Positions 43,401-52,042 are shown, numbered from the stretch's first letter. The stretch: 64,000 nucleotides of DNA from JANWWM01 sp046719715 (GCA_046719715.1 JBDNCJ010000007.1:1-64000); one strand, 5' to 3'. Translations and numbers: made by a program. The notes: generated from the letters alone by a model not told the origin.

Positions 43401-43646
43401 ACCATCCGATTCCATCACATAGACTTCGGGGTGTCCTTCGTCTTTGCTCGTAAAGGCAATCCAATTGCCGTCGGGTGAAATTGAAGGCGATGAGCACTCG
43501 GAGAGCGACGCCGTCAGACGATTTGCAATGCCACCGTGCGCACTGACTTCCCAAAGGTCGTCTTCGGAAACAAAGACAACTTTGCCTTGATAAAGTGAAG
43601 GTTGGCGATAGTAGCCTTGTTTAGCAGGGTTCGGAGACCGTTGCAT
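40401..43646 (-). CDS. Tricorn protease (S41 family) with beta-propellers and PDZ domain
   Basis: The 1081-residue peptidase resembles Thermoplasma tricorn, which trims peptides released by other proteases. Order: a six-blade then a seven-blade propeller (about 20-620; blades such as S-I-S-P-D-G-N-W-I-A-F-T and F-S-W-S-P-D-G-K-F-I-A-Y), a C1 helical domain (about 690-760), a PDZ domain (about 770-850: L-K-V-G-D-L-I-L-G-V-N-G), and the C2 catalytic domain. The catalytic residues line up with tricorn: His near residue 743 (G-T-S-H-A-Y-E), Ser near 968 (F-A-G-S-D-G-D) and Glu near 1024 (G-V-E-N-Y-G-T-D-P-D). There is no signal peptide, so it is cytoplasmic. Confidence 0.92.
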   Translation of the reverse strand: MQRSPNPAKQGYYRQPSLYQGKVVFVSEDDLWEVSAHGGIANRLTASLSECSSPSISPDGNWIAFTSKDEGHPEVYVMESDGGNPKRLTFLGATLTRVLGWHQGQILFTTNAKQPFRKFQCLMKISPSGGEPQSLNLGHGVALSFGKNGGSVLGRNSADAARWKRYKGGTAGEIWIDKDGSGTFENFSLKLGFKSNFVTPIWLDTPNGARIFFVSDHEGIGNLYSASLDATDLQQHTFHTDYYVRYPQKDSSGQNRIVYHAGADLFIFDAEQNSNNKIDVQYRSPFTQRNRKFVDAQKHLETYFLHPDSEHIAITTRGHAFGMHLAEGAVTEFGKDDVARYRLAQFLHDGKTLAAISDASGEERLELYSAEDGKLNHFLKRFDDLNIGRAIMMTASPKANHVCLSNHRQELLFINLDSGEMRLIAKSKFQRIGGFSWSPDGKFIAYGFAFSPEKSAIEIYDVEQGQSHRVTTPILIDEQPCFDPEGKYLYFLSKRVFNPVYDNVHFDLNFPRATKPYLITLQKDLTSPFLAEPKLSLKSSSANASSEHNGNGSENGKHEVVVKIDFDGISERVVEFPVSEGRYVAIGASKGKAYFLNNPVQGSLIEAGSGGTLEQFSFDEKKHDVLFENVDSFALSPSGKRLVISQQGKLNYVQTYALSPTSKETKPLNLSRIRLSIIPLYEWTQMYREAWRLQRDQFWTEDMSNVDWQGVYQRYLPLLARVASRTEFSDLMWEMQGELGTSHAYEMGGDYRPEPKYSLGALGADVVFDATLDAYRITHIPDSDHWESGAGSSLKTPGANLKVGDLILGVNGTPVSEHVPLGELLVHQSSSPITLTVANNDKSNIRSVVVKTLASEEMLRYRDWVNRNTKWVHEKSGGKVGYVHVPNMGPWGYSEFHRAYLSEYGYDGLIVDVRFNGGGHVSQLLLEKLNRKRLGYDISRWNEHPEPYPAYATFGNVVALTNEFAGSDGDIFSHAFKMMKLGTLVGKRTWGGVIGIYPRHPLADGTYTTQPEFSFWFFDVEWGVENYGTDPDIFVDIAPHHYRDGVDTQLEKSLELVLNMIQANPPNVPDFTARPNLALSK

Positions 43647-43705
43647 AATTCAAAGTTTGAGATTTGCAAGTATGAAATAAAAGAAATTATAACTCTGCTA
43701 CGCAA

Positions 43706-43732
43706 CGAAAAAGGTCGCTCATAAGGCGACCT
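43706..43732 (-). terminator. Intrinsic terminator overlapping the end of the hydroxylase-type gene
   Basis: A 7-bp stem (AGGTCGC / GCGACCT, 43712-43732) with a 7-base loop contains the last codons and stop of the gene at 43719-44591. In the minus direction it is followed by a short T run. The coding end therefore doubles as the terminator's 5' arm. Confidence 0.75.
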
Positions 43733-44591
43733 CTTCCATTCGTTGTGAAGACTTTACTTTGAGAGCCGAAGGCGGCGTATTGCGCTTGAAGGGTCGAAAG
43801 ACCGCTAAATGTTGAAGCGCGTAACTTTTCGTCTCGTCCCATAACCGTTGAAAGAACGGCAAGTTCGGTGAACTGAGCGGGTATGAATCGTCTGTGAGTC
43901 CATACACTTTCGGCTTTTCATTTTTGGGCAAGTAAGCCGTGCCGAAGAGCCAATCCCAGATGGCAAGTTTGGTGGCGTAATTGACACTATTGCCTTTGCC
44001 TTTGGCGTGATGCCAGCGGTGCATTTCCGGACCGTTGATGACATACTGCAGCGCGCCCGATTTCACATTGATATTCGAGTGGATATACATTCCCCAAACG
44101 GCATCAATCATGCCTTTAATCACGGCGACTTCGGGTGCGGCACCGAGCAGAATAATCGGCGCGAATTCAATCGTTTGATTGATGAGAATTTCAAACGAAT
44201 GCGAGCGCGAGCCTGAAATCCAATCCATTTCGCGCGGCGAGTGGTGCGCTTCGTGAATCCGATACAGCCACTTGTTGCGGTGTTGCCAGCGATGGAACAG
44301 GTAAATGTAAAGGTCGTGCGTGATGACGAAGAAAACGACTTGCGCCCAAATCGGGAAATCGGAGACGATTTGCAAGCGTGAAAACCCCGACGCATTGTCC
44401 AACCAATAAATGAACCCGAAAATCGCCCACGCCAGCACGTAACTTTGCAGAAACGTGTAGAGAAATAAGTCGCTGAAAAAACCCTCATGAAAAAGCCGTT
44501 GCCCTTTGGTGTAAGGGAAAAGGCGTTCAAGCACAATGAACAAAAGCGCAGAGCCGACAATAACGGCAGGTGAAAGAATTTCTAACGACAT
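43719..44591 (-). CDS. Fatty acid hydroxylase / sterol desaturase family membrane protein
   Basis: The 290-residue membrane protein has four hydrophobic helices (about 8-28, 48-70, 78-102 and 140-165) and the di-iron histidine boxes of the family: H-D-L-Y-I-Y-L-F-H-R-W-Q-H (first), R-I-H-E-A-H-H-S-P (second) and M-H-R-W-H-H-A-K (third). These enzymes use O2 and reductant to hydroxylate or desaturate lipids such as sterols, carotenoids or fatty acids. The substrate is unknown; this phylum has few sterols, so a lipid or carotenoid is likelier. It lies 12 bases after the NeuB-like gene and ends in a terminator. Confidence 0.88.
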   Translation of the reverse strand: MSLEILSPAVIVGSALLFIVLERLFPYTKGQRLFHEGFFSDLFLYTFLQSYVLAWAIFGFIYWLDNASGFSRLQIVSDFPIWAQVVFFVITHDLYIYLFHRWQHRNKWLYRIHEAHHSPREMDWISGSRSHSFEILINQTIEFAPIILLGAAPEVAVIKGMIDAVWGMYIHSNINVKSGALQYVINGPEMHRWHHAKGKGNSVNYATKLAIWDWLFGTAYLPKNEKPKVYGLTDDSYPLSSPNLPFFQRLWDETKSYALQHLAVFRPFKRNTPPSALKVKSSQRMEEVAL

Positions 44592-44603
44592 AATTAAACG
44601 AAA

Positions 44604-45494
44604 TTAAGATGCAGAAACGGTGGATTGCACGCGGCGAAGTTTCTTGCGCGGTCCGACTTCCGACTCATAGACGCGCTTAACGCCATCGCCCAAGGCTTTT
44701 TCAATGTCGCGAATGTTATGAACAAGACGTTCAAGCCCGCCAAGTTCAACGGAAGCGGCTTGGTCGGTGCCCCACATGGCGCGGTCGAGCGTGATGTGCC
44801 GCTCAATGAACGTTGCACCCATCGCAACTGTCGCCCAAGTGGTGGCAAGCCCCGTCTCGTGCCCCGAATAGCCAATCGGACACATCGGATATTTGGCTTT
44901 AAGCGTGTGAATCATGCGCAAGTTCAGCTCTTCTGGCGGACAGGGATAAGTCGAGGTCGCATGCGCAATGAGAAGATTTTCAGTGCCAATCGCTTCAACG
45001 GCATGCTCAATTTCTTCCATTGTCGACATTCCCGTCGAAATAATCAGCGGGCGACCGGTGGATTTCTTTTTCTTCAACAACTCAATATCAGTTAGCGAGG
45101 CGGAAGCGGCTTTGTAGCAAGGCGGGTTAAATTGTTCCATAAAATCAACCGAAGGCTCGTCCCAACACGAGGCGAACCATAAAATCCCTTTCTCCTTGCA
45201 GTATTGGTCGATTTCAGTGTAGTCTTCTTTGGTGAATTCAACTTTGTAACGGTATTCAAGATAGGTCATTCTGCCCCAAGGCGTGTCGCGCTCAATGTTC
45301 CACTGGTCTTTGGGGACGCAGATTTCGGGAGTGCGTTTTTGGAATTTGACGGCATCACAACCGGCATGCACGGCACCGTCGATCATTTTTTTGGCGATAT
45401 CAAGCGAGCCGTTGTGGTTGATGCCGATTTCAGCGATGATGAAAACGGGCTGACCGTCTCCGACAAGTTTACTTCCAATTTTAACGTGAGCCAT
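44604..45494 (-). CDS. N-acetylneuraminate synthase-like protein lacking the SAF domain
   Basis: The 296-residue TIM barrel has the NeuB family landmarks: F-I-I-A-E-I-G-I-N-H-N-G-S-L-D-I-A, D-A-V-K-F-Q-K-R (metal and PEP site), I-S-T-G-M-S-T-M-E-E-I, and G-Y-S-G-H-E-T-G with the metal-binding His. The enzyme condenses PEP with N-acetylmannosamine or a relative to make sialic or other nonulosonic acids. Standard NeuB is about 350 residues with a C-terminal SAF (antifreeze-like) domain; here the frame stops 20 residues after the barrel (V-G-P-R-K-K-L-R-R). So the SAF domain is missing, and no remnant is seen downstream. A KdsC-like phosphatase gene lies 75 bases upstream. Confidence 0.85.
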   Translation of the reverse strand: MAHVKIGSKLVGDGQPVFIIAEIGINHNGSLDIAKKMIDGAVHAGCDAVKFQKRTPEICVPKDQWNIERDTPWGRMTYLEYRYKVEFTKEDYTEIDQYCKEKGILWFASCWDEPSVDFMEQFNPPCYKAASASLTDIELLKKKKSTGRPLIISTGMSTMEEIEHAVEAIGTENLLIAHATSTYPCPPEELNLRMIHTLKAKYPMCPIGYSGHETGLATTWATVAMGATFIERHITLDRAMWGTDQAASVELGGLERLVHNIRDIEKALGDGVKRVYESEVGPRKKLRRVQSTVSAS

Positions 45495-45569
45495 TGTCTA
45501 AAGGTTTCTGTTTGAAAAAAGTCTGCCGATTAAACGAGAAGACGGCGTTGAAAGTTTTAGATTGCTTGA

Positions 45570-46091
45570 TTAGGCGATTCGGTGCGCTAAAATCCATTCG
45601 GCAAAATCACGGAACGCACCATGTCCGCCGTTGGCATTGGCTTTGTAATGAACGGCTTTTTGCACCGTCGGCATCGCGTCGTTTGGGCAAGCCGTCAAGC
45701 CTGCTTTTTTGATTTCAGCGATGATTTCAAGGTCGTTGACGTCGTCGCCGATATAGCCTAATTCTGAAATCTTCAAGCCCGTGTCGCGCAAAATGTCCTC
45801 TAATTTAGCACGTTTATTTTTAACGCCCAGATAAAGATACGGCATTTTCAATTTTTCTGCGCGTTTTTGAACACTGCCAGAAAGTTCCCCCGTGATGATT
45901 GCGGTTTCAATACCTGCATCGCGCAAACGCTCTACGCCCATACCGTCGCGAATAGAAAATCGCTTAAAGGCTTCGCCCTGCTCGGAGTAATAGACGCCGG
46001 TGTCGGTCAAAACGCCGTCGTTGTCAGTGAGAATGAGTTTAATTGCGCTCGCGCGTTTTTGAATCTCTTTTTTGGAAAGCGGCTTTGGCAT
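45570..46091 (-). CDS. KdsC-like HAD phosphatase (nonulosonate/KDO 8-phosphate type)
   Basis: The 173-residue HAD-superfamily phosphatase has the nucleophile motif L-T-D-N-D-G-V-L-T-D (Asp23, Asp25), A-I-I-T-G-E-L-S-G-S (motif II) and Y-I-G-D-D-V-N-D-L (motif IV), like 3-deoxy-D-manno-octulosonate 8-phosphate phosphatase and the C-terminal domain of some CMP-sialate synthetases. It removes the phosphate left by the PEP-condensing synthase. It is next to the NeuB-like gene on the same strand, so together they would make a free nonulosonic acid. A cytidylyltransferase is not in the window. Confidence 0.85.
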   Translation of the reverse strand: MPKPLSKKEIQKRASAIKLILTDNDGVLTDTGVYYSEQGEAFKRFSIRDGMGVERLRDAGIETAIITGELSGSVQKRAEKLKMPYLYLGVKNKRAKLEDILRDTGLKISELGYIGDDVNDLEIIAEIKKAGLTACPNDAMPTVQKAVHYKANANGGHGAFRDFAEWILAHRIA

Positions 46092-46123
46092 CGTGGTTTA
46101 TTTCAACAATTTATTTTGACAAC

Positions 46124-46576
46124 TTACTCGACAAAAGTTTGAATCGCTTTTTGACGCTTGCCAGCAGGAAGGCTCATCGGATAGAGCGTTTTTGTATCCA
46201 AGATTGCCCAAAGCGATTTGCCCGCAAAAAAGCCCACCAGAGACCCAAGAAGCATCGGAATAAAGATATATGGTTCAGGTGTTTTAGTTGAGGAACTCCA
46301 TGCGAAGAGCGCGCCAATAATTGTGCCGCCGAGTGCGCCGAAATAAGCCCCAACGCCGCCGATTGCAAGCGTACCACCCAATCGCGGACGTCGCTCAATT
46401 TTTGAAACAGAATCCATGCTGAACTTCAAGGAAGAGTCGGCGGTAGAGCATACCAGCGTATCGCCCACGAGCCTGAGTCGCTCGCAGTCGCACTCGGATT
46501 GATGAACGGGCGTCAGCACATAGCGATGAGCGCACCCAACGTGCAAGCCACAAAGAAGTAAGAAGAAGAATCGCAT
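46124..46576 (-). CDS. Small lipoprotein with a glycine-rich membrane region
   Basis: The 150-residue product begins with a lipoprotein signal (M-R-F-F-F-L-L-L-C-G-L-H-V-G-C, lipid Cys15) and a short Cys/Glu-rich segment (E-C-D-C-E-R-L). A two-segment hydrophobic region rich in Gly and Ala follows (G-V-G-A-Y-F-G-A-L-G-G-T-I-I-G-A-L and L-L-G-S-L-V-G-F-F-A-G), similar to glycine-zipper proteins. Function is unknown. It lies 29 bases after the larger lipoprotein gene and is likely in the same transcript. Confidence 0.65.
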   Translation of the reverse strand: MRFFFLLLCGLHVGCAHRYVLTPVHQSECDCERLRLVGDTLVCSTADSSLKFSMDSVSKIERRPRLGGTLAIGGVGAYFGALGGTIIGALFAWSSSTKTPEPYIFIPMLLGSLVGFFAGKSLWAILDTKTLYPMSLPAGKRQKAIQTFVE

Positions 46577-46605
46577 CAGGCTAAATGGTTTGGCGGCGTC
46601 GTGAT

Positions 46606-47967
46606 TTACTCGGCGAGCAAGCCACGCTCATCGACTTTGAGGAGAAGCGGTTTGTTGTTGCTGGTGCCGGTAATGATGTAACCGTCGTCAATGGTTTGTT
46701 TAATGGTGAGACCTTCATCGTCAAGCGAAGTGCCTTGTGTGATTTCCCAGAGTAAATTTCCTTGTGAAGAGTATTTAGCGATATAGACGTCTCTGCCGCC
46801 GGGCGCAGGGGAGCGAAGCCCTTCGCGCGTGATTCTTTCGGTGCTCGAACCGACAAAGATAAAGTTACCGTCGCGTGTCTTATTCATCTGATTCAAAAAG
46901 CGAGAGGGAATGTTTGCAAACGTAATGCGTCGAACAATGCCGTTCATCGAGGCATTCACCACAAGGATGTAAAGCGTACTGTTGGTGCGTGCAAAAATAG
47001 CAAGGTTGCCATCTGGTTGCGGAACAATCCCTAAGGCTTCATCGGCGGTGTTCAACTTCCCTGTGTAGGAAACCGATTGGTCAATCACATCACCAGCGGG
47101 ATATTGTGCATCATAGAGAAAACTCGATATGGTATCGCCAGAGGAATTGAAACGCAGGAGATACAAGTCAGGGGCGACAAGCCGACGAATACCCGATTTA
47201 ACAAAATCAAAAATCGGCGTGTAAAATCCTGCTAAGAAAGTCTCTTGCCCAAAGGCGATGCCGTCGTTAAAGCCAATGTCGGCGCCAGACGTGTTGGAAA
47301 GCGACCCGAGGGACTGAATGCGACGCTGAACGAGTAAATTTCCGCTTGGGTCGCACGACGCCACATAGCCGTCGTTGATGAACAGTGAAAACGGTCCAGA
47401 AATCGTGCGGCGCGTTTGTCCATAAAACAATACATTTCCGTTTGCTTGCGATACCGCACCGGAAAATCGCAACTGACGAGGACTATCGGAAAAAGTGCGA
47501 GACCATTGCTCATTGCCGAGTGAATCCAGACGAATCGCATAGCCACCAGTTTGATTCACCCCCGTAAAAATTGAGCCAGAAGCAATAAACTCGCCATTGC
47601 CTATGGACACAATGCTGTTGAGCGTTTCAATCGAATCAGAATAAAGTTTTGCCCATCGAACGCCGCCCAATGCGTTGGTGCGAACTACCAATGCGCTTCG
47701 GAACAGCGAGCCCGGACGTTGAACTTCCCCAACAAACAAAAGGTCGCCGCTTGGCAGCGAGAGTGCTTTTCTTGCAACGCCGCTGGTCAGCAAAATCGTG
47801 GTGTTCTCAACGCGAATTGAATCTAATCGCCGAAGAAAGGTCGCTTGGGAAGCGAACTTACCCGGCTCTCGTGGCGCGGCGGGATTTTTGCAACTGCCAA
47901 CAAAAGCAATCGCTCCAATCACGAAGAGCATGAAAAGAAAAGTGCGAAAGCCAAAAGCGTTTATCAT
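46606..47967 (-). CDS. Propeller-type lipoprotein of unknown function
   Basis: The 453-residue lipoprotein has a signal ending F-V-G-S-C (lipid Cys26) and then repeats of a beta-propeller-like blade (W-A-K-L-Y-S-D-S-I-E-T, W-S-R-T-F-S-D-S-P-R-Q, G-D-G/N-G-E-F-I-A-S-G patterns: W-x-[KR] then D-S, then G-N-x-x-x-x-G). Such repeats resemble the WD40/PQQ-like proteins that serve as surface scaffolds. It lies 12 bases after the TonB-dependent receptor, so it may be a receptor-associated surface protein, though no typical SusD signature is present. The final residues G-L-L-A-E suggest no further anchor. Confidence 0.65.
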   Translation of the reverse strand: MINAFGFRTFLFMLFVIGAIAFVGSCKNPAAPREPGKFASQATFLRRLDSIRVENTTILLTSGVARKALSLPSGDLLFVGEVQRPGSLFRSALVVRTNALGGVRWAKLYSDSIETLNSIVSIGNGEFIASGSIFTGVNQTGGYAIRLDSLGNEQWSRTFSDSPRQLRFSGAVSQANGNVLFYGQTRRTISGPFSLFINDGYVASCDPSGNLLVQRRIQSLGSLSNTSGADIGFNDGIAFGQETFLAGFYTPIFDFVKSGIRRLVAPDLYLLRFNSSGDTISSFLYDAQYPAGDVIDQSVSYTGKLNTADEALGIVPQPDGNLAIFARTNSTLYILVVNASMNGIVRRITFANIPSRFLNQMNKTRDGNFIFVGSSTERITREGLRSPAPGGRDVYIAKYSSQGNLLWEITQGTSLDDEGLTIKQTIDDGYIITGTSNNKPLLLKVDERGLLAE

Positions 47968-47979
47968 CGTTAAATAAGT

Positions 47980-50298
47980 TTAGAATTCAGCCCGAACGCC
48001 CACAACGGGCAAAAGAGGAATATGAAAAACGAAATCAGCACGACGCGTATTTGTGTTCCAAATTTGTCCGCTGACGTTTTCATTGCTCAACGCATTTTGC
48101 AAATCCAAAAATGCAGTTAAAGTGATGTCGCTGGTGAAGATGCGATAATCCACGCGAACATCGAGGCGACTGTATTCGGGATAGCGAAGCGCGTTAATTT
48201 GCGAGAGGTCTAAAAATCCGCCGACGCTTCCTGATGTCTCTTCATCAAACGGCGTGTAAGGTTTGCCGCCCAAGTAACGCCACCGCACGCCGATTTCCCA
48301 ATTCTCATCAAGCTTGTATCCGACCGTCAGCGAAACGACATGACGAAAATCGAAACTGCCCGGACGCAAAACGCCGTCAAGCCCGGCGTGCTCAATTTGC
48401 GAGAGCGAATAATTAGCGATGAAGTAATAATTGTCGGTGAATTTTTTTTGCGCGAAAATTTCAATGCCGTTGGCGCGACCCGTCCCGCCGTTTGTGAGGC
48501 GTTCATCTAAGCCGAACGTGCCAAAGTCGGTCGCCAAATTCGCCATCGAGAGCGCGAGAATTTGAGAAGAGGCGGAGTAATTGCGATACGACTTCGTGAA
48601 GGCTTCGAGCGTCAGTTTCAAATCATCATTTGGATAAAACTCCAAGCCAGTTACAAAATGGTCGGCGCGCAGTTGTCGCAAGGCGCGATTTTCAGGCTTT
48701 GCCATCACCCAAACCATCGGCGGCGATTGGTAATACATGCCGTAGGCGAAATTGAGTTTAAGGTTGCTTCTCAAATAAATGCTCAATCCTGCACGCGGCG
48801 CAAATGAAATCGGTTCATCGATGTAACTGAAATAATCGAAGCGTGCGCCCGCCGTGAGGCTGAATCGGTTGAGAAAAAGTTTATTGTATTGCGCGTAGCC
48901 GCCGAACTTTATTGCAGAGGCGTTGCGCGTTTCATTGACGGCAGGACGAAGCGTTACCGTAAAAGGGTCAAAGTAAGGTTGAATGTTGATTTGATTGCCC
49001 GCGCTAAGTTGCCGAGCGACAATCCCTGCCTCGAACAAGTCGTCGCCTGAAATGCGGTAGGAAAGGTCGGAGCGCAAAACAAATTCGCGTTCCGAAGATT
49101 CATTGCGGTATTTGTCTTCGGGTGTGCCTTGTGTGCTGGTCTGAACGGTTCGCGTGTAGAAGGTATAATAATTGTGTGAAAGCGACGTGCGAATGAAGGA
49201 TTGTTTGTTCAAAAGCCATGTGTGCGAAAGCCCGAGCACATATTGCCACTGGTTGTTTTCATTGAGGTCGACGGCACTTGGATTTGATGTTTGGCGAATG
49301 TTGTCGCGTCCGCCAACGCCGATGAGCGCGAGTCGATGATTGGCGTCAAGGTCGTAGTTGAGTTTTAAGTTGAAATTCGTATAGTTTGGAATCGTTGTTT
49401 TGAACGATTGGTCTAAAAGGTTCAAGACTTCGTCGTAATAACTTTGACGAGCGGCAATCATGAACGCGCCTTTACCGTCGTTCATCGGTCCTTCCGTCAT
49501 TGCGCCTGCGCCGACCGTGCCTACAATCGCACGGCTTTCGCCCTTGTTCCGATTGCCTTCGCGAAAGTGAATATCCATCACGGACGACATTCTATCGCCG
49601 TATTTGCTCGAAAAGCCGCCCGCGCTGAAAGTAACATCTTGCAGAAAATCTACTTGAAGCATGCCGACCTCGCCGCCGCCCGTGCCTTGTATGCCGAAGT
49701 GGTTGATGTTTGGAATTTCAATGCCGTCAATCAAAATGAAATTTTCTGCGGGACTGCCGCCGCGCACAATCAAGTCGTTGCGCGTATCTGACGAGACCAC
49801 CACGCCGGGAAGAAGCAACATCATGCGCGTTACATCTTCGCTGGCGCCGGGCGCGCGACGAATTTCTTCTTGCGAGAGTTTATTCGTCGACACCTTCGCA
49901 TCTTCGGCGCGCTCAAAAAGATTATCCACAATGGTAATTTCTCTTGCTTGTGCCGAGCGCACGTTCAGTTCGAGCGGAAGGTAAGTCGGTTTTGAGGCTT
50001 TAATGACGATGTCGGTCTTCGTGAGTGTGTTGTATTCAAAGGCGTCGACCTTCACTTGCACAACGCCCACCGGAATTTGAGAGATGGTGAATTTGCCGTT
50101 TGCGTCTGTTACCGAGCCGAGTTTCGTGCCGACAATCGAAACCTTTGCGCCAACAATGGCTTGCTTGGTTTCTCGGTCGCGCACGACACCTTCCAGCGTG
50201 CCTGTCAAAGATTGAGCAAAAAGCAGTTGCGCACAAGGCAAAATGAGCATCAGGGTGATGAAAAACGATAAACCCCTCATCGGTAGTGATGACGACAT
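47980..50298 (-). CDS. TonB-dependent outer-membrane receptor
   Basis: The 772-residue receptor has a signal peptide (ending A-Q-L-L-F-A-Q), a carboxypeptidase-regulatory-like domain (about 30-115: G-T-L-E-G-V-V-R-D-R-E-T-K), and a plug (about 125-240: V-R-G-G-S-P-A-E-N-F-I-L-I-D-G-I-E-I). The barrel ends with an aromatic strand (V-V-G-V-R-A-E-F). It takes up an unidentified ligand. ATG 50298 is preferred to the TTG at 50334; ATG 50280 is also possible. A lipoprotein gene follows by 12 bases. It has the N-terminal extension and plug typical of Bacteroidota receptors but no adjacent SusD. Confidence 0.9.
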   Translation of the reverse strand: MSSSLPMRGLSFFITLMLILPCAQLLFAQSLTGTLEGVVRDRETKQAIVGAKVSIVGTKLGSVTDANGKFTISQIPVGVVQVKVDAFEYNTLTKTDIVIKASKPTYLPLELNVRSAQAREITIVDNLFERAEDAKVSTNKLSQEEIRRAPGASEDVTRMMLLLPGVVVSSDTRNDLIVRGGSPAENFILIDGIEIPNINHFGIQGTGGGEVGMLQVDFLQDVTFSAGGFSSKYGDRMSSVMDIHFREGNRNKGESRAIVGTVGAGAMTEGPMNDGKGAFMIAARQSYYDEVLNLLDQSFKTTIPNYTNFNLKLNYDLDANHRLALIGVGGRDNIRQTSNPSAVDLNENNQWQYVLGLSHTWLLNKQSFIRTSLSHNYYTFYTRTVQTSTQGTPEDKYRNESSEREFVLRSDLSYRISGDDLFEAGIVARQLSAGNQINIQPYFDPFTVTLRPAVNETRNASAIKFGGYAQYNKLFLNRFSLTAGARFDYFSYIDEPISFAPRAGLSIYLRSNLKLNFAYGMYYQSPPMVWVMAKPENRALRQLRADHFVTGLEFYPNDDLKLTLEAFTKSYRNYSASSQILALSMANLATDFGTFGLDERLTNGGTGRANGIEIFAQKKFTDNYYFIANYSLSQIEHAGLDGVLRPGSFDFRHVVSLTVGYKLDENWEIGVRWRYLGGKPYTPFDEETSGSVGGFLDLSQINALRYPEYSRLDVRVDYRIFTSDITLTAFLDLQNALSNENVSGQIWNTNTRRADFVFHIPLLPVVGVRAEF

Positions 50299-50390
50299 GT
50301 TTTGATAGAGATGGTCCGAATGAAGAATGAGCAATGAAAAAGGCGGTTTGTTACTTGTTAGCTAAGATGTTGGATTCTTCAAAGTTTAAG

Positions 50391-51503
50391 TCATGGCAAT
50401 TGACCAAACGGAACAGGCGTGAAGCACAAAATAAAAATGAGAATGCTAATCCAACCAATCGCCATGCGTGGTGCATCGAGGCGATGTTCTTGCAAAACGG
50501 GCGGGTGGTCTAATCGGACGAATCGCCACAGGAGCAACGCCCAAATAATCCAACTTGCCCATGAAACCTCACGAATCCAAGCCGGGTAGGGAAATCCTGC
50601 GAAAGATTGATGAGCAAACGAAGCGATAATAAACGCAATCCATTCGGCGAAGGTTGGCAATCCCAACAAGAGAATTAACGCAAGGAAAATTCTCGCGACG
50701 TAGAATTGAACTTTGCGTCCGAACATCGCATAAATTACATGTCCGCCATCTAATTGACCCACAGGCAATAAATTCAGCGCTGTTACAAAACAGCCGAGCC
50801 AGCCTGCAAAAAGATACGGGTAGTGATACATTTCCGTCATCGGGGGAAGGTTCGGACTTGCAAACACTTGCTCCAAGAGCCAATAGAGCAGATTTTTTCC
50901 CGTAAAGAGCGCGCCAGAGCGAACGGGAATTTCGCCATGAATTTTGTAATAGAGTTCATATTCAGGGTGAATTTGAAGAATGTATTCGATTGGCGGAAGC
51001 GTTGCAAATCCGTAAATGAGCAGTCCAAGCGCAACGACGAATCCTGCAATCGGACCATAGACGCCGATGTCGAAAAGACTTTTAGATGTTGGAATGCGCT
51101 CTTTCATTCGAATCATCGCGCCGAATGTGCCGATTGGAAAAAGAAACGGTAAGGGTGGCATCGGAATGTAGTATGGAAGCGAGGCACGAACGCGGTGATA
51201 CATCGTCGCAAAAAAATGTCCGAACTCATGACAGGTGAGAAAAAAGAGAAGTGAAAAGGAATAGGGGAATCCATGTCGCAACTGCTGGAAAGCGTCGCTG
51301 AGACTATCAAGCGGAACCTCTTTGCCGACCCAATACGCGCCTGCAACGCTTGTCGTCAAAACGGTGAGTAAAAAAAGTAAAAGATGCAGTGCATAGTTTT
51401 GTTCTCCGATGCGGCTCCAAAACGACTGCGGTGGCGGTATCTCTGATGTGAGTGCGTCTGAATACGGGTCGCGACCGTTGGAGCTTGTCTGTGTGTCTTC
51501 CAT
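50391..51503 (-). CDS. Site-2-type intramembrane metalloprotease (peptidase M50)
   Basis: The 370-residue multi-pass protein has the zinc motif T-C-H-E-F-G-H (His92, Glu93, His96) in a helix, and the second metal-site motif L-L-P-V-G-Q-L-D-G-G-H near residue 265 that supplies the Asp ligand. At least six hydrophobic helices surround these. There is no PDZ domain, so it is closer to the plant EGY/sll-type M50 family than to RseP. It would cleave transmembrane substrates, for example anti-sigma factors, but the target is not indicated here. It follows the TonB receptor region on the same strand with no clear terminator. Confidence 0.88.
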   Translation of the reverse strand: MEDTQTSSNGRDPYSDALTSEIPPPQSFWSRIGEQNYALHLLLFLLTVLTTSVAGAYWVGKEVPLDSLSDAFQQLRHGFPYSFSLLFFLTCHEFGHFFATMYHRVRASLPYYIPMPPLPFLFPIGTFGAMIRMKERIPTSKSLFDIGVYGPIAGFVVALGLLIYGFATLPPIEYILQIHPEYELYYKIHGEIPVRSGALFTGKNLLYWLLEQVFASPNLPPMTEMYHYPYLFAGWLGCFVTALNLLPVGQLDGGHVIYAMFGRKVQFYVARIFLALILLLGLPTFAEWIAFIIASFAHQSFAGFPYPAWIREVSWASWIIWALLLWRFVRLDHPPVLQEHRLDAPRMAIGWISILIFILCFTPVPFGQLP

Positions 51504-51649
51504 TGATAGCGTATTTAGGCTTGAAGTGATTAGGCTTGAATGTAAGCGTGATTGATGCTATCAGCCAAACATATACCGAAATTGGAAAAGTTCTATGTGA
51601 AGAGTCAAGGATAAAACTTATTTTAGGTTATAAACCCAAACAAAAAACA

Positions 51650-52042
51650 ATGGCAATTCAAAAACGTACAATTTTAATTATTGATGACGAAGTCGACTCG
51701 CTTGCGCTTCTCTCGCGTGCAATCGGCGCGTCGTTCGACGTGGTCTCGAAGCACGACGGGTCGGAGGCGATGCGCTGGCTTCAATCGGGAAATGTGCCCG
51801 ACCTCATCATTACCGACGTGATGATGCCGAACATGGACGGTGCGGAGTTCATCAAAGTTCTGCGCTCGAGCAAATCGCACCGACATACGCCCATCATTGT
51901 TGTTTCAGCAAACAGCGACGTGCGCACGCGCATCAAGTTTTTGCAACTGGGAGCAAATGATTATCTGCCAAAACCGATTCACCCTGAAGAGTTGGTGCTT
52001 CGAATCAACAACATTTTCAAACTGCTCTCCCGCGCCGAGTAA
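51650..52042 (+). CDS. Single-domain response regulator (receiver only)
   Basis: The 130-residue CheY-like receiver starts M-A-I-Q-K-R-T-I-L-I-I-D-D-E and keeps the phospho-Asp in L-I-I-T-D-V-M-M-P, the switch Ser in I-V-V-S-A-N and the Lys in L-P-K-P-I. No output domain follows. ATG 51650 is used rather than the upstream TTG at 51536, which lies in AT-rich leader DNA. It precedes the glycosyltransferase by 11 bases on the same strand and is probably co-transcribed. It has the same single-domain plan as the lone receiver at 29567. The cognate kinase is unknown. Confidence 0.88.
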   Translation: MAIQKRTILIIDDEVDSLALLSRAIGASFDVVSKHDGSEAMRWLQSGNVPDLIITDVMMPNMDGAEFIKVLRSSKSHRHTPIIVVSANSDVRTRIKFLQLGANDYLPKPIHPEELVLRINNIFKLLSRAE

